The translations under genes and the position numbers were made by a program. Under the pieces are notes generated by a model that was given only the letters and a program-made list of their open reading frames with translations, was not told the origin of the DNA and did no database searches. From Edaphobacter bradus (GTDB lineage Bacteria; Acidobacteriota; Terriglobia; Terriglobales; Acidobacteriaceae), in contig NZ_JAGSYF010000003.1 in NCBI RefSeq assembly GCF_025685645.1, positions 186,001 to 250,000 on the forward strand: DNA of 64,000 nucleotides, written 5' to 3'. Below, in pieces: positions 16,695 to 25,218 of this stretch; the stretch's first letter is position 1; each line of letters starts with the position of its first letter.

Positions 16695-17455
16695 ATCACT
16701 CTCACCTCAAACTTCAGCTTCTCAACGATCTTGTTCGCGACCTCATCGGGCGAACCGGTGAGCATCTCGGTCTTCTTCTGCTTCTCGGGCAGGTAGACGC
16801 GCTCGAGCGCTATGGCTGGCGCTGCCGAGGCGTCCGACGCTGCGACTGTCTTCAACTCTTTGGTCTTCGCCTTTTTGATTCCCATCAGCGTGGCGTAGCG
16901 CAGCTTATTGCCACCGGACTGGATGGTGAGGAGCGCGGGCAGCGGCATCTCGACGTGCTGGAACCAGCCGTCTTCAAGTTCGCGCTTGACCTTGAGACCG
17001 GAACCGGTGGGCTCGACCTGCATAATGATGGTCGCGTGCGGGATGCCGAGCAGCTCGGCGAGCACGACGCCGGTCTGGCCGAGGCCGAGATCGTCGGACT
17101 GCAAGCCTGTGAGGATGAGATCGGGCGACTCGGCCTTCACAGCATCCGCGAGAATCTGGGCGACGCCGAGCGTGTCGCGTGAGCCGAGGTCGTCGGCCTC
17201 GATGTGGATGGCGCGATCAGCTCCTTTGGCGAGAGCCTCGCGGAGAGTGGTCTGCACGCGCTCGGGGCCGGCGCAGACGACGATGACCTGGCCGCCGTTC
17301 TTCTCCTTGAGTTGCAACGCCTCTTCGAGCGCGTAGGCGTCGGGCTCGTTAATGGTGTAGTTGAGGTCTCCCTCGTCGATCCACTTGCCGTCGGCGGCAA
17401 CGCGGACCGGCGCATCGCGCTCGGGAACCTGTTTGATAGCTACGACAATCTTCAC
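16691..17455 (-). CDS. etfB: Electron transfer flavoprotein beta subunit
   Basis: AMP-binding partner of EtfA. The 254 residues begin KIVVAIKQVPERDAPVRV, with NEPDAYALEEALQLKEK near 37-53 and DLILTGLQSDDLGLGQTGVVLAELLGIPHA near 111-140, the regular ETF-beta signature region. The start is GTG 17455, preceded by GGAGGAG and overlapping the stop of the upstream iron-sulfur protein (GTGA). Both overlaps in this operon favour equal synthesis of the three proteins. The C-terminal 60 residues, including LPEKQKKTEML, are a bit longer than in mitochondrial ETF. Confidence 0.96.
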   Translation of the reverse strand: MKIVVAIKQVPERDAPVRVAADGKWIDEGDLNYTINEPDAYALEEALQLKEKNGGQVIVVCAGPERVQTTLREALAKGADRAIHIEADDLGSRDTLGVAQILADAVKAESPDLILTGLQSDDLGLGQTGVVLAELLGIPHATIIMQVEPTGSGLKVKRELEDGWFQHVEMPLPALLTIQSGGNKLRYATLMGIKKAKTKELKTVAASDASAAPAIALERVYLPEKQKKTEMLTGSPDEVANKIVEKLKFEVRVI

Positions 17456-19464
17456 TGCACTCCTCCTGAACTTTCCTGCGCGGGCAATGCCCGGGCGGTC
17501 AACTGCGCGATGTCGAGCAACTGCGGCGGGGCCTGGCTGACCGCCGACAACGCATCGCGGAACATCGTATTGCAGAACGGGCAGGCCGTGCCGACGACCT
17601 GCGCGCCGGTGCCTGCAAGCTCTTTCGCGCGGACGTGGCTGACGCGCTCGCCCTGCTCTTCACCGAGGAAGGCGAGTCCGCCGCCGGCTCCGCAGCAGAA
17701 GCTGCGCTCGTGCGAGCGAGGCGCTTCGACGAGCGAACCAGCCTGCGCGACGACGGCGCGCGGCTCGTCGTAGATGTTCTGGTAGCGGCCGAGGTAGCAG
17801 GGATCGTGGTAGACGATGCTCTCGCCGCTCGACTGCTTCGGCAGGCGGTCTTTGTGGCGTGCCATGAACTCAGAGTGATGCTCGATCTCAGGAGCGACGC
17901 CGAACTCGCGCCAGTCGTTGGCGATGGTGCGGACGCAGTGCGGGCAGATGGCGACGATCTTCTGCACCTTCGCGGTCTCGAAGGCCTTAAGGCCGGACTC
18001 GGCGAGGGTCTGGAAGACGAGATCGTTGCCGAGGCGCCGCGCCGGGTCGCCCGTGCACTTCTCTTTCTTGAGGACGCCGAAGGTGGTGCCGAGGTGCTTC
18101 ATCACGCGCGCGAAGTCGGCGATGATCTCGCGGCCCTTGGGGTCGTAGCCTCCCATGCAGCCGAGCCAGAGACAGTACTCCTGCGTGCCGTCGAAGATCG
18201 GGAAGGCCTGCTTCTGGATAAATTTGTCTCGCTCCATCGCGCTGAGGCCGAGCGCGTTGCCGTTTTTTTCCAGCGCGAGGAAGAGCTTGGTGCCGTAGTC
18301 GTCCTCCCACGCGCCGGTGTTCGATGCGCCGCGTCGCAGGCCGACGATGATGGGCACATGCTGGATGCCGACCGGGCACTGGAACTCGCAGCTTCCGCAG
18401 GTGGTGCACTCGAAGGCGGCCTCCATGCTGAGGTACTTCGCCGGAGGATTGTCAGGCGAAGTAATTCGGCCTTCGGTGAGCAACACACACTCGGAAGTGG
18501 GGCCAAACTCGTTGAGGTAGCTGCGCATCCCGAGGATGATCTCCTTCGGGTTGAGGACCTTTCCTGTCGTGGATGCCGGGCAATGCTCGGTGCAGCGGCC
18601 GCACTCGACGCAGCTATAAGTCTGCAGCGAGATGAGTTGCGTGACGTCCTTGCCTGCAACCAGGCCAAAGTCCTCGTCGCCAGAGAGCGGCGGTATCTTC
18701 GAGAAGCCGTCGCGCTTGAGGAAGACCGTAATCGGGCTGAGCACAAGGTGGAGGTGCTTGGTGTGCGGGATCAGCGGAAGGAAGACGAGCAGCGCGAGAG
18801 TGTGGGTCCACCAGAGAGCCTTGACTGCTGTTCCTCCCGCCACGACGAAGAACGCCCCGAGGTACGTGACCATCAGGAGGAAGATGAGGAAGGAGATGAA
18901 GCCGGACTCATAGGAGAGCTTCTTGCCCAGCCAGATGGGCCGTACGAAGAAGCGGCGGATGAAGAGGCCTGCAATGGAGACCGCGACCAGCAACGCCCAC
19001 AGCGCAGCAAATATGAAGTAGAAGCCTCCAATGAGGCTCGTTGGCGGGAGAAAACCGAGGCGCATGCCGCTTGCCATGTGGTTGAGGCTGACCAGCGCGA
19101 AGGCGAGAAAGCCCCAGAAGACGAAGGCGTGGGCGAGGCCGGGCAGCGGACGCTGACGGATGACCTTGCCCTGGCACAGGACCTCCCAGACGAAGTCCCA
19201 GACGCGGCGGCCGATAGGATGCAGCGAGAAGTCAGCGTCTTTTTTGGAGCGGAGGATATTCCGAAGGATGGGACCGAAGCGCCTGAAGAAGAGCCCCAGT
19301 GAGGTCGCGATGCAGAGGATGAGAAGGGCGCTCTCAAGCCACGAGAAGTGCTCCGGCTCAGCCAGAGCGACGCGGAGTGGATGAAAATCCGGCTGTTGGA
19401 GAAAGAGCATCGCACCCGCAAGACCACGGGTACCCACTACCGCCAGAAGCGCCTCAGCAACCAT
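17452..19464 (-). CDS. Membrane iron-sulfur EtfAB:quinone oxidoreductase (EMO/DUF224 type)
   Basis: A 670-residue membrane protein expected to pass electrons from EtfAB to menaquinone. Several hydrophobic helices between 41 and 235 form a NarI-like heme b domain. Two [4Fe-4S] motifs follow: CVECGRCTEHCP (Cys285, 288, 291, 295) and CTTCGSCEFQCP (Cys353, 356, 359, 363). Two cysteine-rich CCG-type domains come last, with CLWLGC at 431-436, CPHC at 507-510, DPCYLG at 554-559 and CCGAGGG at 590-596. The arrangement matches the HdrD-like EMO proteins known in bacteria that couple ETF to menaquinone. The start at 19464 has GAAGGG upstream. It overlaps etfB by 4 bases. Confidence 0.92.
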   Translation of the reverse strand: MVAEALLAVVGTRGLAGAMLFLQQPDFHPLRVALAEPEHFSWLESALLILCIATSLGLFFRRFGPILRNILRSKKDADFSLHPIGRRVWDFVWEVLCQGKVIRQRPLPGLAHAFVFWGFLAFALVSLNHMASGMRLGFLPPTSLIGGFYFIFAALWALLVAVSIAGLFIRRFFVRPIWLGKKLSYESGFISFLIFLLMVTYLGAFFVVAGGTAVKALWWTHTLALLVFLPLIPHTKHLHLVLSPITVFLKRDGFSKIPPLSGDEDFGLVAGKDVTQLISLQTYSCVECGRCTEHCPASTTGKVLNPKEIILGMRSYLNEFGPTSECVLLTEGRITSPDNPPAKYLSMEAAFECTTCGSCEFQCPVGIQHVPIIVGLRRGASNTGAWEDDYGTKLFLALEKNGNALGLSAMERDKFIQKQAFPIFDGTQEYCLWLGCMGGYDPKGREIIADFARVMKHLGTTFGVLKKEKCTGDPARRLGNDLVFQTLAESGLKAFETAKVQKIVAICPHCVRTIANDWREFGVAPEIEHHSEFMARHKDRLPKQSSGESIVYHDPCYLGRYQNIYDEPRAVVAQAGSLVEAPRSHERSFCCGAGGGLAFLGEEQGERVSHVRAKELAGTGAQVVGTACPFCNTMFRDALSAVSQAPPQLLDIAQLTARALPAQESSGGVQ

Positions 19465-19483
19465 CCGAACCCTTCGACCTCAT

Positions 19484-19545
19484 CGACGTTCACAGAGACG
19501 TCAGAGTACGACGTTCACCATGAACGATCTCCCGAACGATCTCCG
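19484..19545. promoter_or_regulatory. Repeat array upstream of the ETF operon
   Basis: CGACGTTCAC occurs at 19484-19493 and again at 19509-19518, 25 bases apart. The second copy is part of the palindrome CGTTCA-CCA-TGAACG (19512-19526). GAACGATCTCC is repeated in tandem at about 19522 and 19534. The array lies 20-80 bases upstream of the iron-sulfur oxidoreductase start, where an operator would be expected. Which regulator binds is unknown. Confidence 0.4.
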
Positions 19546-19590
19546 CGGGTTGCCGAGGCTTCCAGCAAGCTAACGACCGGTCACCGGCCT

Positions 19591-19875
19591 TTAGTAGCTA
19601 AAGAACTCGTTGGTCCCGCGGCGCAGACGAAGACCGGTAATGCCGAAGATCGCAGCCAACGTAAACGTGATGATGTCCCAATAAACCATTGGGTGTGCAA
19701 GGCCCGGCGAAAGCGTCAGGTCCTGACCGGCCCACAGGGTGACCAGCGTGGCCACGATGAGGCATTGGAAGCAGATCACCAGGCAAGCCTGTCCGCTACG
19801 GCGGCGCTTGTCCAAGCGTTCGACCTCCTCAGGGGTCAAGTTGCGTTCTTCGATGGGCAGCAGTGTGTTGGCCAT
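19591..19875 (-). CDS. Small two-helix membrane protein
   Basis: A 94-residue protein of unknown function. The N-terminal 28 residues are polar (ERNLTPEEVERLDKRRRSG). Two hydrophobic segments follow, QACLVICFQCLIVATLVTLW and VYWDIITFTLAAIFGITGL, joined by a loop with LTLSPGLAHP, and the end is RLRRGTNEFFSY. A role in the inner membrane is inferred. It lies on the same strand as, and 126 bases upstream of, the ETF:quinone oxidoreductase gene, with a repeat array between them, so it may be a separate transcript. Confidence 0.7.
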   Translation of the reverse strand: MANTLLPIEERNLTPEEVERLDKRRRSGQACLVICFQCLIVATLVTLWAGQDLTLSPGLAHPMVYWDIITFTLAAIFGITGLRLRRGTNEFFSY

Positions 19876-20091
19876 GATTCTTTGCTCGTCTCCTCGAGTT
19901 TTCTTTCCGGCTCGAATCGCTGTTGCTTGTGGAGCGATCAGCTTGGCTCCATTAAATCACAGCAAGTCGAGCCGGAGAGATAACGCAGTGAGACAGGTCT
20001 TCGTCCAGCAGGCGAAAGCATAACTGAATGATCATTCAGCCGTAAAGCGTGCGGACGGGAAAAGCTGAAAATTCGCAATTCCCGAGGTTTA

Positions 20092-20364
20092 TTAGATAAA
20101 TGCCACCGACTGGATGCCGGAGACCTCAAACCGCTTGCGGCAACGGATGTTTTTGCAGCCCACGAGATCGTCACGCCTGACCATGTAGCTCTGCGCCTTG
20201 GCGAAGCGGGCGCGATCGCGCTCATCGGCTCCGCGGGGAAGCTGCGCCTTCTTTCGACGCACCATCCAGCTCAGTTCGTATTCCGCCTGCTGGCCGCAGT
20301 GCGGACAGGTCATTGTGTGGGTTCGCTGCTCAGCCCGCTCGTCGAAAAACTCCCGCTCTTCCAT
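20092..20364 (-). CDS. Small zinc-ribbon-like protein
   Basis: A 90-residue protein starting at ATG 20364 with GAGGTG upstream. CPHC at residues 20-23 and CKNIRC at 70-75 could bind one zinc ion. Between them lies a basic stretch (MVRRKKAQLPRGADERDRARFAKAQ). The longer open frame to 20646 is not supported, because its extension crosses the divergent gene at 20512. The function is unknown. Such ribbons often act in nucleic-acid or protein binding. Confidence 0.7.
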   Translation of the reverse strand: MEEREFFDERAEQRTHTMTCPHCGQQAEYELSWMVRRKKAQLPRGADERDRARFAKAQSYMVRRDDLVGCKNIRCRKRFEVSGIQSVAFI

Positions 20365-20511
20365 TCCTGCACCTCGCCGGTCTGCGACAGCCCTGGAAGG
20401 CACTCTCGCACCGGTCCGCACTCTGGCAAGCCGGTTCGTCACCAGACCGTGCGAACAAAGTATTGCATAATCGCTATGGGCTTCGCAGCACAGCGCGTTG
20501 CCGAGGAACGG

Positions 20512-20694
20512 ATGAGTAAAACGAAGAAGCAGACCTTCTCGAAGATCAAGGCGGCCAAGGCAAACGCTCGAACCCGCGTCGGCACGCCGCCTCCTGAACG
20601 CGTGCTGCCAGACCCTAAACAGAAGCGCACGACCAACGAAAAACACAAGACAACACTGGCAGATCTGATCAACCGAACAGGAGAAAACGAATGA
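20512..20694 (+). CDS. Small basic hypothetical protein
   Basis: A 60-residue Lys-rich protein (MSKTKKQTFSKIKAAKANARTR at the start, LADLINRTGENE at the end), starting at ATG 20512 with GAGGA five bases upstream. The middle has a PPPERVLPDPKQKR segment and looks disordered. The last four bases overlap the ATG of the SIMPL protein (ATGA), so the two are translationally coupled. CATAAT at 20466-20471 may be a -10 element. The function is unknown. Confidence 0.6.
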   Translation: MSKTKKQTFSKIKAAKANARTRVGTPPPERVLPDPKQKRTTNEKHKTTLADLINRTGENE

Positions 20695-21410
20695 ATATCT
20701 TCCGAGCCGCCACGCTCGCCCTCTGCGCCGCGGGTCTCGCGATCCCGGCCCACGCCCAGGCCATCCAGGTGAGCAAAGACAACCGCACCATCGCCATCAC
20801 GGCCACCGACAAGGTGACCGCAATCGCCGATGTGGCGACGGTGCACGTGGGCTTCCTCGCCTACGGCCCGAACTCGGACGCGGCCTATGCGAATGGCTCG
20901 AAGATTTCAAACGCCATCGTCCAGGCGCTGAAGGACTCTGGCATTCCGGCCGAAACCATCCAGAGTGAGCGCCAGGCCGTCACACCAGTGCAGCCGTATC
21001 TGGTCGAAAAGCTCACCCCGGCCGAGCGCGCGCAGCGGCAGTTCGAGGTGGCGCAGAGCTGGACCGTGAAGACCGCAGCCGATAACGCGGCGAAGACGCT
21101 CGACGCCGCCGTAAAGGCGGGAGCCAACCAGTCCGGCCAGATCGACTGGAGCTTCAAGGACGAATACGCTCCCGAGGCCGCGGCCGCTGCCAAGGCGCTG
21201 AGGCGCGCCCGCGCACAGGCCGAGCAGATGGCCACAAGCCTGAATGTAAAGCTGGGCGCTTTGCTTTACGCGAGCAACGAACAGCCCGGCCCGCGACCGC
21301 TCGTGCGCGCGATGGCCGCCCAGGCCATGAAGGACGTTGAGCCTCTGGCGATCAACCCGCGCGAGATTGAGACGACCGCGACTGTGCACGCGGTCTTCGC
21401 CATCGAATAG
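20691..21410 (+). CDS. Exported SIMPL (DUF541) domain protein
   Basis: A 239-residue periplasmic protein. Signal peptide MNIFRAATLALCAAGLAIPAHA is followed by the SIMPL fold: ITATDKVTAIADVATVHVGF near 38-57, SNAIVQALKDSGIPAETIQSE near 74-94, then QRQFEVAQSWTVK near 115-127, and the AAKALRRARAQAEQMATSLNVKLGALL helix and strand near 165-191. It ends TATVHAVFAIE. Members resemble BP26/OMP28, which form ring-shaped assemblies in the periplasm, and their physiological role is unclear. It is coupled to the basic protein upstream by a 4-base overlap. Confidence 0.9.
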   Translation: MNIFRAATLALCAAGLAIPAHAQAIQVSKDNRTIAITATDKVTAIADVATVHVGFLAYGPNSDAAYANGSKISNAIVQALKDSGIPAETIQSERQAVTPVQPYLVEKLTPAERAQRQFEVAQSWTVKTAADNAAKTLDAAVKAGANQSGQIDWSFKDEYAPEAAAAAKALRRARAQAEQMATSLNVKLGALLYASNEQPGPRPLVRAMAAQAMKDVEPLAINPREIETTATVHAVFAIE

Positions 21411-21458
21411 AATCGCTGCCGTCCCTGTACCTGCAATTACGAAGAAGAGAGAGAATCC

Positions 21459-22256
21459 ATGGCACGTTACGTCTACCGCGAGCTGAAGCCGACTCCCGAG
21501 GCTGAGGCCATCTACCGCCGCTGGCTGGCCCAGCTCAACGAGGAGTTCACGCGGCACGAGTCCGTCGACCGCCGCTCGGAGATTGTTCGCGACGAGCTCT
21601 ACCAGATGTACCTGGCGAGACAGCACGGCGGCCGCATCCGGGCGACGCTCTCAACCGAACTGGCAACCCTCGCCCTGCTGGAGTCCTTCGACCCGCGCAA
21701 CGTGACGCTGGAGCCCGAGTACTACGGCGACATCGACGCGGAAAAGTACGCCGTTCGCAAGCCGCTGATCTGGTTCTGGCAGATGTTCGACCGCTCGCCG
21801 CTGGGCCTGAACCACTGGCTCGGCTTCCGCTTCCGCTGCATGCTGGGGAAACACATCTTCAGGCACCTTGGCAAAGGCGTGAAGATCTTCCACAACGTCG
21901 AGTTCACCTTCGGCTACAACCTGACCATCGAGGACAACTGCACGATTCACAAGAACGTGATGCTCGACGACCGCGGCGAGATCATTCTGCGTGAGGGCAC
22001 CAGCGTCTCCGACTACGCCAACATCTACTCGCACACGCATGACATCAACGTGCAGGCCGATGTGACCAACAAACCGACGGTTATCGGCCCGCGCGCCCGC
22101 GTCACCTATCACGCGACGGTGCTGGCGGGGGCAGACATAGGCGAGAATGCGATGCTGGGGGCAATGGGTCTCGCGACGAAGCCCGTGCCGCCCTCGTCTG
22201 TGTCGGTGGGGATTCCGGCGAAGGTGAAGATGAAAAAGGACGCTAGCGTCAGCTAG
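21459..22256 (+). CDS. Hexapeptide-repeat acyltransferase
   Basis: A 265-residue cytoplasmic protein. The first 110 residues are helical and acidic/basic (KPTPEAEAIYRRWLAQLNEEFTRHE). From about 140 on there is a left-handed beta-helix: VKIFHNVEFTFGYNLTIEDNCTIHKNVMLDD, then ILREGTSVSDYANIYSHTHD with the His typical of the active site, then VIGPRARVTYHATVLAGADIGENAMLGAMGLATK and SVGIPAKVKMKK. This matches LacA/NodL-like acyltransferases, but the acceptor is unknown. It starts 48 bases after the SIMPL gene with AGAGAGA upstream. Confidence 0.85.
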   Translation: MARYVYRELKPTPEAEAIYRRWLAQLNEEFTRHESVDRRSEIVRDELYQMYLARQHGGRIRATLSTELATLALLESFDPRNVTLEPEYYGDIDAEKYAVRKPLIWFWQMFDRSPLGLNHWLGFRFRCMLGKHIFRHLGKGVKIFHNVEFTFGYNLTIEDNCTIHKNVMLDDRGEIILREGTSVSDYANIYSHTHDINVQADVTNKPTVIGPRARVTYHATVLAGADIGENAMLGAMGLATKPVPPSSVSVGIPAKVKMKKDASVS

Positions 22257-22319
22257 AAGTGGAATGCAACCCCGGCTGCGAGCGAGATATTTCCGGCGCT
22301 CCGGTAAACTTGAATCATC

Positions 22320-23021
22320 ATGAATCAGGACATTGTCCTCATCCTCTTCCAGGTAGTCGCGCTGGTCCTCGGCTTCAGTGTGCATGAGTGCGCACACGCA
22401 TGGACGGCATGGCGCCTGGGAGACCCCACGGCTCGCATGCTGGGCCGCGTCACGCTGAACCCGTTGAAGCACCTCGACCCCTTTGGCTCCGTGCTGATGC
22501 CGCTCATCGCGCTGGTCTACCACTGGCCGCTGATCGGCTGGGCCAAGCCCACTCCAGTCACCGCGCGCAACTTCAAGAACTACATGCGCGACGACATTCT
22601 CGTCACGCTCGCCGGGCCCGCCAGCAACCTTCTGCTCGCCTCCGTCGCGCTGATTCTGCTGCTGATTATTAAGCACGCCGTAGGCGGAGGCGCCATCGCT
22701 GTCCAAACCGCGATGGTCTTAGCCACCTACGGAGGCGGTGTCTCCACCGTGAACCTGCCGGCCCTTTTCCCTATTGCGCTTCTCCTTTACTTCATCATCC
22801 TCATCAATCTGCTACTGTTCGTCTTCAACTTGATTCCCTTCCCTCCACTCGATGGCAGCCACATTCTGCGCCACTTCCTTCCCTACAAGGCGCTGCAAAT
22901 CTACGACCGCATGGGAATCCTAGCGCTCTGGATCTTCATGCTGGTGGCCGGCAGCTTCATCTTCCGCGTCTTCTTGTATCCGCTGCGGACAGCCTTCGAC
23001 AACATCCTCGCTGCGCTGTAG
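22320..23021 (+). CDS. Site-2 protease family (M50) membrane metalloprotease
   Basis: A 233-residue multi-pass membrane protein. The zinc-binding HECAH is at 22-26 in the first membrane helix. The third ligand is Asp178 in NLIPFPPLDGSH, the usual NPxPPLDG motif in slightly altered form (IPFPPLDG). AGPASNLLLA near 99-108 is the conserved intramembrane segment. It belongs to the compact SpoIVFB/YwhC-like group without PDZ domain. It probably heads a cluster with trpS, scpA and scpB, and a substrate cannot be named. Confidence 0.9.
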   Translation: MNQDIVLILFQVVALVLGFSVHECAHAWTAWRLGDPTARMLGRVTLNPLKHLDPFGSVLMPLIALVYHWPLIGWAKPTPVTARNFKNYMRDDILVTLAGPASNLLLASVALILLLIIKHAVGGGAIAVQTAMVLATYGGGVSTVNLPALFPIALLLYFIILINLLLFVFNLIPFPPLDGSHILRHFLPYKALQIYDRMGILALWIFMLVAGSFIFRVFLYPLRTAFDNILAAL

Positions 23022-23057
23022 CGCGGAAGTTTCCCGTATCATCGTTAGTTGAACGGA

Positions 23058-24149
23058 ATGACCATCGCGACCCCCTCCACACCACGGCCCCGCGTCCTCA
23101 GCGGCATGCGCCCCACGGGCAAGCTCCATCTGGGCAACTACATGGGTGCGCTCTACAACTGGGTGAAGCTGCAGCACGAGTACGAGTGCTACTTCTTCAT
23201 CGCGGACTACCACGCCCTGACGACCGACTACGCCGATCCAAGCGGGCTTCAGAGCAACATCCGCGAGGTCGCCCTTGACTTTCTCTCCGCCGGACTCGAT
23301 CCGGAGCGCTGCACCATCTTCGTGCAGTCTCACGTCCACCAGCACGCCGAGCTTAATCTCCTCTTCGGAATGTTCACGCCGCTGGGCTGGCTGGAGCGCG
23401 TGCCCACGTATAAGGACCAGCAGGAACAGTTACGCGAGAAGGACCTCAATACCTACGGCTTCCTTGGCTACCCTTTGCTCCAGGCCGCTGACATCCTGCT
23501 CTATCAGCCGGACTTCGTGCCGGTTGGAGCCGACCAGGTGGCCCACGTTGAGCTGACGCGTGAGGTGGCGCGCCGCTTCAACCAGCTTTACGCCTCGCGG
23601 CCCACTCCGGCCATCCGGCACGCCCACTCCGATAAAGAAAGGCTCGCAGCGGAGATCTCGCAGAACGAGGTCGTTGAGCAGATTCTTCCTGAGCCTAAGG
23701 CTCTGCTTACGCCCAGCCCAAAGCTCCCCGGTACCGATGGTCGCAAAATGTCCAAGAGCTACGGCAACACCATCCTGCTCTCCGACCCCGAGGATGTCGT
23801 GCGCGCCAAGCTCAAGCCCATGGTCACCGACCCGGCACGCATCCGCCGTACTGACCCAGGCAATCCAGATGTCTGCCCTGTCTTTGATCTACACAGGGTC
23901 TTTTCCACCGAAGAGACGCTACAGAATGTGCGCCAGGGGTGTACGACTGCGGGGATCGGCTGCATCCAATGTAAAGGCTGGCTAACCGACGCTGTCGTCA
24001 AGGAGCTTGCTCCTATTCAGGAGCGGCGCCGTCACCTCGAGGCGAATCCGAAGCAGGTAGACGATGTTCTTGAGGCTGGCGCTGGACGCGCGAGCCAGTT
24101 CGCTGCACGCACTATGCTTCCGGTACTGAAAGCCGCAGGTCTCCGCTGA
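23058..24149 (+). CDS. trpS: Tryptophanyl-tRNA synthetase
   Basis: Class I aminoacyl-tRNA synthetase charging tRNA-Trp. The HIGH-type motif shows as GKLHLGNYMGA near 22-32, the PVGADQVAHVELTREVARRFN region near 155-175 and the KMSKSYGN loop near 234-241. About 363 residues, of normal length. ATG 23058 is chosen, while TTG 23049 is in frame only three codons upstream. Neither has a good ribosome-binding site. It sits 36 bases after the protease gene and 8 bases before scpA. Confidence 0.96.
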   Translation: MTIATPSTPRPRVLSGMRPTGKLHLGNYMGALYNWVKLQHEYECYFFIADYHALTTDYADPSGLQSNIREVALDFLSAGLDPERCTIFVQSHVHQHAELNLLFGMFTPLGWLERVPTYKDQQEQLREKDLNTYGFLGYPLLQAADILLYQPDFVPVGADQVAHVELTREVARRFNQLYASRPTPAIRHAHSDKERLAAEISQNEVVEQILPEPKALLTPSPKLPGTDGRKMSKSYGNTILLSDPEDVVRAKLKPMVTDPARIRRTDPGNPDVCPVFDLHRVFSTEETLQNVRQGCTTAGIGCIQCKGWLTDAVVKELAPIQERRRHLEANPKQVDDVLEAGAGRASQFAARTMLPVLKAAGLR

Positions 24150-24157
24150 CGCCATTT

Positions 24158-25135
24158 ATGTCCGACGAAATCCGCAATCCCGAAGCAACACCTGAGTCAT
24201 CTGTTGAGGCTGCGAGCCACGCAGCCCCGGGCGTCGGAGCCATGGCTACGCCGGTGCCACATGAGCCTTTTGCTCTGAAGCACCCCGCGCCTGCTCCCGA
24301 GCCCGAGCCGAAGCGCGCCGCCAGGGATAAGGACAAGGACAAAGAGAAAGAAGAGGCCTCGCAGTCGCCCTTCTCCGTGACCGTCGGTCAGGTCTACGAC
24401 GGGCCTCTCGACCTTCTGCTCGACCTCATCCGCAAGCAGAACATCGACATCTACGACATCCCCATTGCGCGCATCACGGCGCAGTTCCTCGACTACACGC
24501 ACCAGCTGAAGCAGACCGACGTCGACTCCGCGGGCGAGTTCATCTACATGGCCTCGCTGCTCATCCACATCAAGTCGAAGACGTTGCTGCCGCGCGACCC
24601 GAGCGACGTCACCGGCGCCGACTCCGAAGACCCGCGCCGCGAGCTGGTCGAGCGCCTGCTCGAGCACGAGCGCTTCAAGGCCGCCGCGCAGATGCTGCTG
24701 CAGAAGCAGCAGATCGAGGAAGCCACATGGACCAACCCCGGCATCCGCGAGTTCAAGCTCGATACCAGCGCCGAACGCGAGATCGACGCCGACACCGTGG
24801 ACCTGGTGCGAATCTTCCGCGAAGTGCTCGATCGCGTCCGGCAACGGCCGGTCCTCGACGTCAACGAGGAGTCCGTCACGGTGGCGCAGATGATCGACTA
24901 CGTGAAGCGCCGCCTGGTCATGGAAGACAAGCCCGTCTCGCTGCGCCGTCTGCTGCACAATACGCATACGGAGCGCGCGCTGATCTGCATGTTCCTCGCG
25001 ATGCTCGAGCTCGTCCGGCTGCAGGCCGTCCTGCTGAACCAACCCGTCGCGCAGGGCGACATTCTCGTCAAGAAGACTGACCGCTTCGACCAGGTCTTCG
25101 CAGACCAGCAGCAGGCCCGCGACGACTGGCGATAA
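24158..25135 (+). CDS. scpA: Segregation and condensation protein A
   Basis: Kleisin subunit that bridges SMC heads in the chromosome condensin complex with ScpB. The 325 residues are longer than the usual 250-270 because of an N-terminal Pro/Glu/Ala/Lys-rich extension of about 70 residues. The kleisin core starts at FSVTVGQVYDGPLDLLLDLIRKQNIDIYDIPIARIT and continues with AGEFIYMASLLIHIKSKTLLP. The C-terminal winged helix is recognisable by KRRLVMEDKPVSLRRLL and AMLELVRLQAVLLNQ. Its usual partner scpB lies 2.4 kb away, beyond two genes of opposite orientation. Confidence 0.95.
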   Translation: MSDEIRNPEATPESSVEAASHAAPGVGAMATPVPHEPFALKHPAPAPEPEPKRAARDKDKDKEKEEASQSPFSVTVGQVYDGPLDLLLDLIRKQNIDIYDIPIARITAQFLDYTHQLKQTDVDSAGEFIYMASLLIHIKSKTLLPRDPSDVTGADSEDPRRELVERLLEHERFKAAAQMLLQKQQIEEATWTNPGIREFKLDTSAEREIDADTVDLVRIFREVLDRVRQRPVLDVNEESVTVAQMIDYVKRRLVMEDKPVSLRRLLHNTHTERALICMFLAMLELVRLQAVLLNQPVAQGDILVKKTDRFDQVFADQQQARDDWR

Positions 25136-25168
25136 TCCCGCTGCCACAGCGCGAGCAGCCAGCAATAA

Positions 25169-25197
25169 GAAGACCCCGGCGTTGACCGGGGTCTTCC
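25169..25197. terminator. Bidirectional hairpin terminator between scpA and the CAA protein
   Basis: GAAGACCCCGG (25169-25179) pairs perfectly with CCGGGGTCTTC (25186-25196) around CGTTGA. T-rich bases follow on the plus side and TTATT-like bases on the minus side, so it can stop both convergent transcripts. Confidence 0.75.
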
Positions 25198-25218
25198 TGC
25201 TTTACGAAGCAACTGCGC

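Noticed and set aside
17635-19302. A 555-codon open frame antisense to the ETF:quinone oxidoreductase
   Set aside because: High GC gives long open antisense frames. The minus-strand protein has clear iron-sulfur motifs, while this translation is compositionally odd with no recognisable domain.
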